DNA of 64,000 nt. Origin: Adiantum capillus-veneris (lineage: Eukaryota; Streptophyta; Polypodiopsida; Polypodiales; Pteridaceae). The notes under the pieces were generated by a model, which was not told the DNA's origin, did not search any database, and saw only the letters and a list, made by a program, of their open reading frames with translations. Where the stretch lies: positions 81,166,278 through 81,230,277 of the forward strand of contig CM043967.1 of assembly GCA_014529385.2 (NCBI GenBank), read 5' to 3'. The position numbers and the translations under genes are program-made. Within the stretch, counting starts at the first letter, position 1. Each line of letters starts with the position of its first letter. Below, one piece after another: positions 20,355 through 31,789 of this stretch.

Positions 20355-21501
20355 TGTCAGGAGTTTTTTGGAGCAAGGGATTGCGCATATGTACATACAC
20401 ATGCATGGTGCATCAAATAAAGAATTTCCAATTTTCCAGAGCCAGGTGGTTACGTGGGGCCCACATGTGTACAGGTAGGACAACATGTACATAGTGCATC
20501 CATTTTCACTATCACCAGTACCAGTGTGTTTTTTCTACAATAAGGAGGAGTTGGTAGCACGTAAAAATTCTCGAGGAAGCTATCCGCGGGCCGACGACAT
20601 GAGGTAAGCAGGTGCGTCAGATGGCATCTAGTGGCGTCAGGGGTCGAACGGGGTCAATATTTGCACGTGGATGAGTACGGACACAACTTGGATGTTTTCT
20701 TGTGATAATTATGCAGAAAGGTCATCATGAGGACCATATTTTGGGGCCACTTCACGGGGTGGCGGGATGCATTATTGGAAAAATTTGAGTGCTAGGTGTG
20801 CGCATGGATGCAGCAGGGTGACAACTATGCACTGCGAGGTCTGTTTTTGGCCTGTTCAGGGTCCGTTTGAGGTCATCTAAAAGGCCAAGGGTGCCCAGCT
20901 AATAAAGCTAAGTGTGGAAACTGAAAAAACTGAGAGAAGACCAGAAAAATCATGGAGAAGAGAGGAGGAACAGCCGCAACTGTGTTTTTGGGGTTTTTGG
21001 AGTTTGTTTTGGCGGTAAACTGCTCATCCGAGGTCGGATTTGAGCACTTTGACATTGTAGACTGGGGTTTTGGGCCGTTCCAGACGCGATGGAGCTGTCC
21101 ATTTTGCCGAATTCCTCACTATTTTTTCTGCTGTTTTGGCTATGTAAGTTTCTCCTATGAGCGAATCTTCTGCTCCTGTTTGTGATTGTATCTGGCTTAT
21201 TTTACCCATACTGTGTGAGCTATTTACCCCCTTGGTGTTGGCCCAAGCTCATTTTTATCTAAATATCAGAAGTTCTCCTCTTTTGAGATGAATTTTTTGG
21301 GTGTGTGTGTGTGTGTGTGTCTCTCTCTCTGTGTGGAGTGGGCAAACGGATAGTCTCTCTCCTCTCACTCTATAGGTGTGTTCCCTGTCTCGGCCAGGTG
21401 TGCTGTGTAAGCCAAGTGGTGCCCCATAGTGTGTGTGTATCTTCCAAGAGTGTGTGTCGGGTCATTATAGAGGCATTTTGTGTGTTCTCATCCCCCCCAC
21501 A
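20355..21501 (+). repeat. Element C 5' LTR (1147 bp)
   Basis: Starts TGTCAGGAG, ends CCCACA, paired with 44581-45732. The same LTR in opposite orientation bounds element E (46154-47291 and 49913-51070). It contains a (GT)n tract near 21301-21320. No clear TATA box was found by eye. Confidence 0.93.
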
Positions 21502-21507
21502 TTCTTT

Positions 21508-21525
21508 TGGTGCCCCCACGGAGGA
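21508..21525 (+). other. Primer binding site of element C
   Basis: TGGTGCCCCCACGGAGGA, six bases after the LTR; one base different from the site of B. Confidence 0.75.
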
Positions 21526-22226
21526 ACTTCTTCGAGTGCCTTCTACTTCGAGCTTCAAGCTTTGAGATTCGGGCTTACAGGTTGTAGGTTGCAGATTACA
21601 GGTTACAGGGACAGGTACAGGTACAGGTACAGGTAGCTGGAGTACAGTGATATACTAGCAGTGATGTCACTTGCAGTTGTTGTGGGTATGCATCACTTGG
21701 TGCCTGTTTGAGCGCATTGTCTGTTGGATTGCACGTTACTTGTGGAAACTTCCATTGTACGCATTTGTGGAGCCATACATGGTTTTATTTGGCAGTCCCA
21801 CCCATTTCTGAGACTTGGTCTGGAAGATAGTCATTTCTGAGACTTGACTATACGTGATTTGCACTAGCCTTTGTGTGAGGGTCGATAGCATGAGGTTTTA
21901 TTGAGCTGGGGGATTCTCAAATGTGGAGATCCTTTCGGTGATACAGGTAGCTGGAGCACCCTTTTTGTGACCTCGCCATAGGCTATGTACTAGTGAGTCC
22001 TATTTGATGCTCGGGCTCTATTGTTGACAGTTTATGCATACATATACAGTCTATATTTTGGGTTCACACTGCTCTACTTCTGGGAAAACTCTGTCAAAAA
22101 TTTTCCAAATGGTGATGGCTGGTTTTTTGTTCTTTTGAGCCATTTATGCTGTTATGCTACTGAAATCTTGGCAAAATCAGAGGATAAGACAGGTGTGCTT
22201 TCTTGGGAGCTGCATGGTTGATGTTA
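21526..22226 (+). other. Element C untranslated leader with minisatellite
   Basis: Non-coding. From about 21575 to 21642 it has short tandem words (GGTTACAGG, then ACAGGT repeated). The same zone in E has expanded heptamers (49780-49830). The remainder matches E's leader by eye. Confidence 0.6.
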
Positions 22227-22447
22227 ATGGATGATCAAAATGGCCCTAGATTCACTCCTTTTCATTTAACTCAGAGAATCCAGATAAATGTTCATGTGTC
22301 CAAGAAGATTTTTTTCCAGCAGCACATAGTCTTTATGTTCGGGCCAAGAAGATTAAGAGAGATACTGGAATGTCCTTTTCCTGTTGTAATTCCGATGAGA
22401 TCAACTATGAAAACTCATTTGATGTGCATCTGTTTGTCCTTATCTAA
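22227..22447 (+). pseudogene. Leader ORF of element C (type 2), frameshifted near the end
   Basis: Starts ATGGATGATCAAAATGG. It encodes the type-2 leader protein seen in B, D, E and H: TPFHLTQRIQINVHVSKK, FFQQHIVFMFGPRRLREIL, then VVIPM. Two extra bases after the M codon (compare E) throw the last ~17 codons out of frame. The conserved ending SFDV-x-x-FVL is readable in the next frame to TAA 22445-22447. No type-1 leader ORF is seen in C. Function unknown. Confidence 0.7.
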
Positions 22448-22550
22448 AGTTGAGCTCCATTGAAGTTCCCAGGGATTGGGGCCAGTAAAAAGTTTGGGTT
22501 CTTGTACGTGTGTTCGAAGGGGTTCTCAAAGCATCGTAACTTGGGTAGCC

Positions 22551-23405
22551 ATGGCTTTCTCTTATCTGGAGTTTCGTGGAAGAAGTGATGAAGATGTGGA
22601 AGACTTTTTGGAAAAGATGGAGGTTGCCTGTATTAGCAACCACATTCATGACCCTGCACAGATGTTACGTCTTCTCCAAATCTGTTTGAAGAGTGATGCA
22701 TGAGTTTGGTCCAAAGCATTTGAAGAGGAGTTGCGTGTGGATGATCCACCTGTAAGATTGAGTTGGGACAATTTAAGGCATGGATTGAACGTGGAGTTTG
22801 TGAAGATAGAATATACTGACAAAGTGTGGCAAGAAGTACATGGTTTGGTGCAGAAGGAAGGTGAGCCAGTAGATGCGTACATATGTAAGTTTTCATTGGC
22901 ATGGGAGAGGATGTGCAAGGCCTTAGCACAACAAGTACCCCCGCCTGACATGATGAAGAAGGATAGGTTCTTGGTTGTTCTTTGGGAGAATATACGTTGG
23001 AGAGTGGAGCTAAAGAAGCCTAGGACATATGAAGATGCACTAGAGGTGGGAAGGAACAAAGAGTGGAAGTTGAGGAAAATGAGCTAGTTAGGGGTGGAGT
23101 CTTTGCCCATGAGGTCTGAATTTCAGCCTATGAATTCTTCGCAAGGTCGCATGCCAGGGGTTCATCATGAACTAGTGGTTTCTATTACTCCTCAGGTTAT
23201 GCCAGCAGTGGTCACTACAGCAGTGCAAGATGATGGGCTAAGGCAAGACATGAGGCGAGTGGTAGATTTAATGAAGAATATCAACCTAAAAATGCTAGGT
23301 CAAGTGGGAAATAATCGAGGTCGAGGGAGGTTTGCAAATCATCTAGGAGGTGAAGAAAGACCTAGGAATGGTGTTGGACAAAGCAATGGTAGGTTCTGGA
23401 GGTAG
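22551..23405 (+). pseudogene. gag: Element C gag
   Basis: Starts MAFSYLEFRGRSDEDVEDFL at 22551. The capsid-type region runs through 23087 (FVKIEYTDKVWQEV, FSLAWERMCKAL, FLVVLWENIRWRVELKKP). The frame is broken by TGA (22701-22703), TAG (23085-23087) and TAG (23403-23405), all in the same frame, so these are point mutations of one ORF. E carries the same gag start, linking the two elements. Confidence 0.85.
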
Positions 23406-25446
23406 ACACCCACATATTATAATTGTGGAGAGTTGGGCCACATCAGCCCGCAATGGGGGGAGACATGTATCCATTGCCAAGACAGGTGTTAACTAGGTCA
23501 AATGATTATGGAATTGAAATTAAGGGAGACGAAGGAACCAGTGGATTAACCCAGAAGGAAAAGGGAAAGACAAAAGTGTTAAGTGTAGTCACCTTGGAGA
23601 AGGCATCAAAGCTAGAGTATACATTAGTGATGCCTATTGGGAAGAGGACCACAGAGGACAAGGAAGGAAGAAGTGCTCCAGGTCCTAGTAAGAAGAAAGG
23701 AAAGAGCCATGAAGGCGAGGATGTCAAGGCCAAGAGGAAAAGGAGAGCTCGTCACAAGTTTCATGTTTCAGATTTTCCACTAGGGGATGGGCAATTAAGC
23801 TATGAATTGAAGGAGGATTTGATGAGCAGAAAAGCCGATGTTACTTTTGGGCAGATTATAGAGATGGTGCCTAAGCTAAAGCAACAGTGGAAGAGGATGG
23901 TTAACCCAATGGAGAGAGAGCCAGAGAGAGGTTCAGTGAAGGTGTTGGCGATGGATGAGCTACCAGACATTTTTCCAATAGTAGATGTGTGGCATAAAAG
24001 AAAAAACCTGGGACAAGGTTATGTGGATGGTGGAGCCCAAATATGTGTCATAACACACTCATGCGTTGAGAAGATGGGCCTTACAGTGACTGGGGTGTCA
24101 GGCTTCCGGATTAGATTGGCAAACCATCAAAAGGTAAAATGTTTAGGTGTTGTAAAGAGCTTAGAAGTGGAGGCATATGATGCAAAGGAAGTGGTTGATT
24201 TTCATGTGATGCCAGCGGGGTTGGGAGCATATCCTATTATACTGGGTAGACCATGGTTACGTGTAGTAGGAGCTGTTCAAGATTGGCGACATGGTACGAT
24301 TAGCCTCTATGGAAAGACAGGTGCCAAGAAGCTATATAATATGGACATGAGGAAACGATTGGAGGAACTTTATGAAGATGAAGACGAGTCTAGTGATGAA
24401 GACTATTCCACAGTGTCTGATGAGGACAGTGATAGTACTACTTGCAGTGATGAGGATGCTGATGTTGCATTTCTTTTGATGGACAGAGAAACCCAGGAGT
24501 CTGGTTTAGTTGCATTTGCGAATGAAGTTGAAGATGAAAGTGAAGGGCCTTATGAAGTGATTGAAGGGCTGATGCAAACAAAGGTTGAATTTTCAAAGAA
24601 GCAGGAATTGATGACACAAATGATTAGTGGAGACCTCTCAGCTATGGAGAAGGAGATATATTTTCACATGCTGGCTAGTTTTCCTGATTTGTTCATTACT
24701 TCATATGAAGAGATTAGAGGGTTCAAGGGCGAAGAGATGCATATAGAGCTGAAAGAAGGTGCTAAGCCAGTGCGGAAAAGGCTAAAAAGAATGGGTCAAG
24801 AGCAGATGGCAGCATTGCGGGAAGAGGTGGACACGTTATTGAAGGCAGGGTTCATAGTCCCTGTGGAGACCACAGAATGGGTGAGTCCAGTAGTAGTCAG
24901 TCCAAAGAAGGATGGGAAGTGGAGGATTTGTGTAGATTTTAAACCGTTAAACACAGCCACTAAGAAGAACCCATATCCTCTTCCATTCATTGATCAGATC
25001 TTGGATTCAGTGGCAGGTTATGAGAGGTACAATGTGTGTGATGGTTTTTCAGGCTATTTTCAATTGAAGATTGCTCTTAAAGATCGCACAAAGACAAATT
25101 TTATTACGCCATGGGGCTGCTATTGTTACACGGTATTTCCATTTGGGTTGTCAAATGGACCATCTTTCTATCAAGAGAGGGCAAATTGGGTATTGGAACC
25201 ATTCATTGGTAGTTGTGTTAAAGCTTTTATGGACGACTTCTGTGTCTACAGCAGTAGGGCTGAACACCATGAGAAGTTGCAGATGGTATTAGCTCGATAT
25301 GATGAATGTGGAGGACAACTAAATCCAAAGAAATGTCATCTAGCACAACCAAGGGTGAAGTTATTGGGCCACATGGTGTCAGAAAATGGCATTGAGGCTG
25401 ATCCAAGTCTATTATTCTTCTTCCATCACCTACGAGTACGAAGCAA
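23406..25446 (+). pseudogene. pol: Element C zinc knuckle, protease and reverse transcriptase
   Basis: A degraded knuckle (YYNCGELGHISPQ, first and last C lost) is in the gag frame; the protease is in another frame from about 23470. Protease: YVDGGAQICVIT (again D-G-G) and IILGRPW. An acidic linker of E, D and S follows (24360-24560). RT: SPKKDGKWRICVDFKPLN, FSGYFQLKIAL, a VFPFGLSNGPSF region and AFMDDFCVYSS. The ORF runs out of frame after ENGIEADPS at about 25405 and RT continues in the next frame at 25447. The sequence is close to B in plan but diverged. Confidence 0.88.
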
Positions 25447-26535
25447 TTGGCAACCTTTATACACAAAGTGAAGTACATGGCACGGCTTATTCCATTGTCT
25501 TCACAGCTTCTTTATCCATTACAGCAAGTGGCAAAGCATGATCCATTGCAATGGGATGACAAGTGTGAAGAAGTGTTTCAAGAGGTGAAAGAGGTGTTAG
25601 GGGGGTTGTCAGCCATGCAGGCTCCTGATTGGGAGAAAGTGTTTTATGTAAATCCATCTGTAGGGGATGATGCCATTGGAGCCATGCTATTGCAAAAGGG
25701 GAAGGGCAGCCATTATATGAGGCCAGTGTATTGTGCAAGCCGAGTAAAGTTGGTAGCAGAGAGAAAGTTCTCGGAAGTAGAGCTAGTGATGGCCAGTGTA
25801 ATATTTGCTTGTCGATGATTTCGACATTACTTGCTACCACGACCTTTTGTTTTCTTGACGACTTATGCCTTTTTGCCACAGTTAAATGGTACTAACATGT
25901 CAAATGTGGTGAAGAAATGGGTAATTGAGCTGCAAGAGTTTGAGTTCTCTTTTCTAGTGGAAGACAGTACAAGGGCTACCCTAGCTGATTTGTTGACCTA
26001 CAAGGAGAATCCCCTTATTGTTAAGGAAGAGGTGGTGAGAAAGGTAGTTGAAGAAGTGTCACAGATCAGCAATGCACATGTGTTGTTCTTTGATGGTTCA
26101 TACAGAAAGAGGCATGATGCACCTTTAGGGGGTATAGAACTTTATGATCCAGAGGGGAACCTAGTATGCAAGAGGGGGTTCAAATTGGATGCTCATAGTA
26201 ACAATGAGGCTGAATATGATACTCTGGAAGCCGGATTACACATTTGTTTGAAGCATGGGGTTTGAAGGTTGAGCATAAAAGGTGATGCCTTGTTAGTGGT
26301 GAAGCAAGTGCTGGGTGTTATGAAGAGCAAGAACAACTCATTGAAGGAAATGTGTTTCAGAATTAAAGGTCTGTTAAAAAAGTTTGAAGCATGGAGCATC
26401 AGACACATTGAACATGCTCTAAATGGAGAGGCACATGAATCAGCTCAAAGCATGATTGGGGAGCTATTTGTGTTGAGGACCACTTTACCTCTTTATCATG
26501 GACGGGATCATTCCAAAGGAGATTCAGAAGTCTAA
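25447..26535 (+). pseudogene. Element C RNase H and archaeal-type RNase H
   Basis: Thumb/connection TFIHKVKYMARLIPL, then the Ty3 RNase H without its first D (FYVNPSVGDDAIGAML), a TGA at 25816, the linker LADLLTY, and the second RNase H with FFDGSY, NNEAEYDTL and IKGDALLVVKQ. The last catalytic position reads NGEAHESA, so the final D is replaced by H. TGA at 26263 splits the domain. It confirms the dual-RNase-H plan shared with B and D. Confidence 0.85.
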
Positions 26536-26846
26536 GAAGTATGGTTTTGTGCATAGAGCATACAGGTACAAATTGATTTGTGATGTCTTATACATGAAAG
26601 GGGCTGATCTCGTGTTGAGACGTTTACCTTGGAGGGAGGATCTTTACAGAGTGTTGGAAGAGAATCATGAAGGCGCATGTGGCAGCCATTTTGCTCTAAA
26701 AACCACTTTGCATAAGATCTTGCAAGAAGGGTATGTCTGGCCTAGTTTGCACAAGGATGTTCACCATTGGTGTAGGTCTTGCAATAGGTGTCAAGCATTT
26801 GGGAAGAGAGTGTTGAAGCAAGAGCTACGAAAAACCATTATGGCAT
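26498..26846 (+). pseudogene. Element C integrase zinc-binding domain, cut by element D
   Basis: H2C2 domain with HEGACGSHF and CRSCNRC, followed by QELRKTIMA where D is inserted. The DDE core resumes at 43613. Only one H2C2 module, as in B. Confidence 0.88.
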
Positions 26847-27019
26847 TGAGGCAGTCCGGGGCAGACAACAAGAAGAATGGCCTCTAAGCACTCTTTTAGG
26901 CTCCCGTGCTGCTCAATTGGGTTGGGGTTGGAAAAAAACAACAAACACACACACAAACGCGCAACCTAACCCTACACAAATTTGGGGCACCACCTAGTTT
27001 TGGATGAGAACTAGGACGC

Positions 27020-27103
<84 letters not shown>

Positions 27104-27583
27104 CTCGGGCTGCTTTGAAATGTATCGGCAATGATCAAGCAAACACAATTTTATATAATGTAAGAAAGAGAAAGAAGGGGGGAGGGGGTGCTTGTTGCAT
27201 TAATACCTTCTTACAAATCTGTCATGACCAATCAAAGTGAGATTATTATTTTTTCAACATAGCTTGAGTAAATTACACCACAACACATCACAAGAAAAGC
27301 CACCCCAATCACTGTCTTAAAGCCAGGGGAGTCCTCTCCACCCTGTCGCCCTCTTACAGTATGTGGGATTTATGACTAAATTGATGACAACACCCAGAGA
27401 CAAGCTATCAAGAACTTTTTAAAAAAACACCAAGACACTTACAAATCATTGTTGTGCATTACTTCATGTTGGAAGAGAGACAAAGTATCCAAGCTTACTT
27501 CAAATCCACCTTCCTTGATTCAGCAAATGTTGGGCTTACACTAGTAGGAGAAATGAGAGATTCCCTACTCTCAATTGAATGAT
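26847..27583 (-). repeat. Element D 3' LTR, truncated
   Basis: Reverse complement of the last ~740 bp of the B LTR, with a long (AG)n tract at 27022-27101. It is joined directly to integrase codons at 27583/27584 with one or two bases of shared sequence at the joint. The end of pol, the polypurine tract and about 1.85 kb of LTR are missing. Confidence 0.88.
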
Positions 27584-28148
27584 CTCAGCTAAGGTAAGAA
27601 GTCGATCGATCCATGCTTCTTGATAATCTTGTGCTACTTTGCCATGAAGTCGCATTGTTGGAGTGTTGAGCTCAATTGGTTGTAAAGCCTCTTGACCATA
27701 GACCAAGTGAAATGGTGTGAACTCCGTGGCTTCCCTATATGTGGTTCGATACGCCCACAAGGCACCATCCAAGAAGTCGTCCCAAAACTTTGTCTTGTTT
27801 CTCACCATCTTTCTAATGATGCTTGCAATGACACCATTAGCTTTTTCTACCAGACCATTGGATTCGGGATAGTAGGGTGTACTATGACGATGTAGAATGT
27901 GAAGTTCTTCACATACCTCTTTGAGCAAGCCTTTTCTAAACCCTGGACCATTATCAGAAACAATCACCAAAGGTGTGCCAAATCTACAACAAATGTGAGT
28001 GTAGACAAATTTGCTCACTGTCCTCTCATTTACCTTTGCCACACTTTGTGCTTCCACCTACCTAGTCATATAGTCTACAGCCACTAGAATGTAGAGTTTA
28101 CCATTTTTTGTCCTAGGGAGAGGACCCATAGCATCAATGCCCCACTTT
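27584..28148 (-). pseudogene. Element D integrase core, truncated
   Basis: Minus strand, very close to B: SDNGPGF, PYYPESNGLVEKANG and the LWAYRTTY region. A TAG replaces the tryptophan after the first catalytic D region (near 28060), and the protein stops within LTLAE where the LTR fragment is fused. The C-terminal domain is lost. Confidence 0.88.
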
Positions 28149-29104
28149 TCAAAGGGTCCATTTGCAAGCATGATTTGCCTTGGACCATAAACCAGGACCA
28201 TAAACCAATTTTCTATTCCCATTTACCTGACAATTGTGACAACTTTTACACCAATGATGGACATCCACATGCAGACTTGGCCAAACATACCCCGCAAGTA
28301 AAATCTTCTTCACAGTTAACTCTTGGGCAAAATGACCACCACATGCCTCTTCATGCAAACCTTTTAGAACGGCTGGAATTTCCTTGATAGTTGGTACTAT
28401 TCTGCACACTTGATCCTTACCTCTTTGATAGAGGGATCCTTCTAGAAAGAGATACGCGCTTGCCTTTTTCATGAGTCTCCTCTTCTGAGCCTTCGTGAAG
28501 TCTTGTGGAAACTCACCTTCCAAAATGTAGCTAATAATGGGAGTCAATGACTCCAATCCCTGGTATCTCGGTTGCTTGACAGTTGCTGCCACCATGATGA
28601 CCTGCACTTCTTTCTTAACACATGTAACTACTTGTTGTGCAAGTAAATCGGCATCTTCATTCTGTTTCCTAGGAATATGATATAGTTTCACTTCTTCAAA
28701 TTGATTAAAAAATCTACGAATGGCATGAACTTTTGTCCTTAGGCTTTCATTCTTGCATGCCCAAATGCCTAAAATTTTCTTCACTATGAGAAGTGCATCC
28801 CCTTTTACCATGAGATGCTTTATACCTTGGCCAATGCATATCTTTAAACCATGAAGTAGTGTGTAGTATTCTGCTTCATTGTTGCTAGTTGAACCTGGTA
28901 GATTGACCTTCTCTTTCATGACCACCTCCCCACTTGGGTTGAGCAATACTAGCCCTCCCCCTGCTTTTCCTGTGGCTGGTAAAAAAGCTCCATCAAAAAA
29001 CAAGGTAAAAGCATTAGAAATACTGTTAGGTGGTGGCAATGGTAGAGTCTTTACCTTAGGCACCTTAATTTCCTTCTCATGTACCTTATAAGTGAGAATC
29101 CCTG
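28149..29104 (-). pseudogene. Element D archaeal-type RNase H and H2C2 domain
   Basis: Minus strand: TLFFDGAF, NNEAEYYTL, KGDALLIVK, NEDADLLAQQ, then HEEACGGHF and CKSCHNC. A 13-bp tandem duplication (TGGTTTATGGTCC, near 28190) shifts the frame before the core. The upstream edge is the insertion point of G: the five bases CCCTG at 29100-29104 recur at 37172-37176. Confidence 0.9.
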
Positions 29105-30057
29105 TGTTAGCAGCGGCTAACGGTTGCACCAATTATGCACCAAGTTGTGGATATGCTATGGATGTACACAATATTTACTTTTCATTGTATAGGGCTTGGG
29201 CTCATTTAGGAGTTCCAAAGTTGTATGAGTCTAGGCTAGAGAGCTCACTTTATCCCATAGTTGAAGGGTTTGAGGCCCAAAACTATAAAAGAGCCCTATG
29301 CTTAATGAGAGGTCATTCTTGAGTGGTCCTTTTGAGAACTCTCTCCCTAGAGGAGGTCTTGATGGCCTAGCCTTTGAGCTTAATGCCCATGCTTAGAAGG
29401 CTAGTGCTAATCACATGTAATTAGTGTATTCCTCTCTTAATTAATCTAGTCTTCATTATGTTGTCAATCATGTTTCTCTACTTTCCTTCATTGTTTTGAA
29501 GTGTTGATCTTCTCTAATTTAACTTTTACTTATGCTAAGCTATCCGATTAGTGGAGTCCTTATCTAACTCTCTCGATTAAGCGAAGTGGGCGTACTCGTG
29601 ATTGAGGGATTAGAGTTGTCCTCTAATGGTGTGCTTGTGTGTGTGTAGGTTTAAGAAGCCTTGAGCTTAATTTGATTATGTGTGACTTGATTTGGACACC
29701 ATGATGGGCATGGTTGGGGTGGCCGACTTGAATGCGATCTTGTGTGCTTAATCGTCAATGCATGTAATTAGAGTTGTGCTTGAGAGATTCCAAGATTAAT
29801 GTGTTTCACTTCGTTGCTTGATGTGTGTAGATGATTTTTTGAAATTGATGCTTGATGTGCGATTAGCATTAGTTGATTTGGGATGATTTCTAATTGCATT
29901 GGAGGATGCACACTCTTGAATCCTCTCAATCTTTGCATCCGATGACGCTCTCGCACATTCTTTGTGTGATGCCTCCAAGCCCTAGCCGGGTCATGCTCTC
30001 TCTCTCCGGATTGATAGATTTGTGGGAGATTGCCTATGCTATGGCGAGCCTCCAACA
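29105..30057 (+). repeat. Element G 5' LTR (953 bp)
   Basis: Starts TGTTAGCAGCGGCTAACGG (a small GTTAGC/GCTAAC stem-loop at the terminus) and ends CTCCAACA. TATAAAA at 29284-29290. Copy at 36215-37171. Confidence 0.93.
29284..29290 (+). promoter_or_regulatory. TATA box of element G 5' LTR
   Basis: TATAAAA in AACTATAAAAGAGCCC; kept in the 3' LTR at 36394-36400. Confidence 0.65.
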
Positions 30058-30058
30058 T

Positions 30059-30076
30059 TGGTGCCGCTGCCGGGGA
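30059..30076 (+). other. Primer binding site of element G
   Basis: TGGTGCCGCTGCCGGGGA directly after the LTR. This type (TGGCGCCGTTGCCGGGGA in A) is common in plant Tat/Athila elements and is usually ascribed to tRNA-Asp; that is from memory. Confidence 0.8.
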
Positions 30077-31780
30077 CGGGTTGCCTACGCTAGTGGAGTT
30101 GAGGTTGCAAAAAATAAGAGTAATTTGATTACCGATTTCTTGTAATTAGGTAGGATTTGATTTGTGTGTAGTGTAATTAGGTTTAATTGGATGTGTATAG
30201 AGTCATTTCACCCAAAAAAAAAAAACCTTAAATTCTCTTTTGATTTTGCTAATTTTTCACTAACCTTGACTAATTTTGCATCCCATGCATGCTAATTGTA
30301 CTAATTTCATGCTAATTGTGCTAACCTAACCACTAATTTTGATTTGGAATGTATGCTAAATCCCCTTAATTGAGGAGGATCATCACTCTTAATTGCTCTA
30401 ATCTATGCCTAATCATGTGATTGAGTGTTGATTTTGGTCAATTTTGGACCGAATCGGAGTTGCACACATGTGTGTGCATGATGGAATCATCGCGTGGAGC
30501 AAGGATTAGCTTGGATGCAATCAATTGTAAGTGGATTCACCTACCCCATTCAATTTTTGATTGATTAAGTTGATCCCATTGAGTTGCTAAATCATTGCTA
30601 AAATTAGGTGCGTGTGCCTAATTGATAGAATTTATGCCTAGTTTGATGAAATTGGAATGAAATTGGATGCCTAGATGCTTGAGGAATGGTAGTTTTGCAT
30701 AAATTATGAGTGCAAATCACTAAATTGATGCGTATGTGAGGCTATTCCGATCATGGAGTAGGCCTAATTGCCAAAATCTGGGCAAGATTTGAATGTGTGT
30801 GCCCATTTTAAATAACTTTGATGAGAAGATTTATGGTCAAATTGAACACCTAAATGCTTGTAGATTGATGACTTTGCAAGAAATGGGTGTGCAAACATTA
30901 GGAATTGGCCTAATTTCGTTGCTAATTGAGCAAAAAATTGGATTTGAGCACCTAATTTTTGTGTGTGTGCAATGCTAGATTGAGTTAAAATTGGATCAAT
31001 TTTTTATTAAAATTGAGTTAATTTAGCATGTATATACTCATGTATGTGTGATCAAGTGTGCAATTGATGAAATGCAATGAGTGTTTAATGAAATTTTTGC
31101 ACAAATCGACGGCCTAAATTTAGGTGTGTGTGCCTAATTAATGGCCAATTATTCCTAAATTGGGGATGAATAATTGGTTTTGGTTGCCAATTATGATGAG
31201 TAATTTGGCCTAAAAGATCAGTGTATTTGATTGATTGATTTTAGATGACTCAATTGCGCATAATTGAGAATGACTTTATGTATTGCCATTGAGTTGTATG
31301 CCAATTCGATTGGATATGGTAAATTTCATTAAATTGTGCATTTACGAGTCACCATAATCATGAGCATGTAGCCTTGCAAACCAAAATGACAAGCCGATTC
31401 GGTTTGAATGATTAGAGCTTTTGAATATGAGCAATTCATATTGCAATGATTATGATCAATTTTAAATGGTCATTGAGAGAACAAATACGATGGTATTATT
31501 TAAATGTGTGCTCAATTGATGAAAAGACTGCATCAATTTGACTTGAAACTTGGTTTTTGTGCCTTATTGAATTTGAACTAGAAGCATGTGCCCAAGTAAT
31601 TACTTGATTGAATCAAATCAAATAAGGGCTTAAGTTATCATGTGCACAATATGAAAATTTGGAAAGTTAAAAACAAAATAAACACAAAATGCTAGTTACC
31701 ATTACACATTTCAATGGCATTGTATGATGGTCATCAATGAACGAATTGTGGAAGAGAAAAATGATGCTTGATCCTTCAAG
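30077..31780 (+). other. Element G interior, left third: AT-rich degenerate tandem units
   Basis: No coding signal. Recurring words (TGCCTAATTG, GATGAAATTGG, ATGCTTG, GTGTGCAAA) recur in the same order about every 170-180 bp (compare 30645-30740 with 30820-30910 and, more weakly, 31075-31180). It looks like an old tandem repeat that has diverged. Confidence 0.5.
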
Positions 31781-31789
31781 TTAGACGTT

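Noticed and set aside
27004-27240. Arg/Glu-repeat ORFs over (AG)n tracts
   Set aside because: Translation of a microsatellite.
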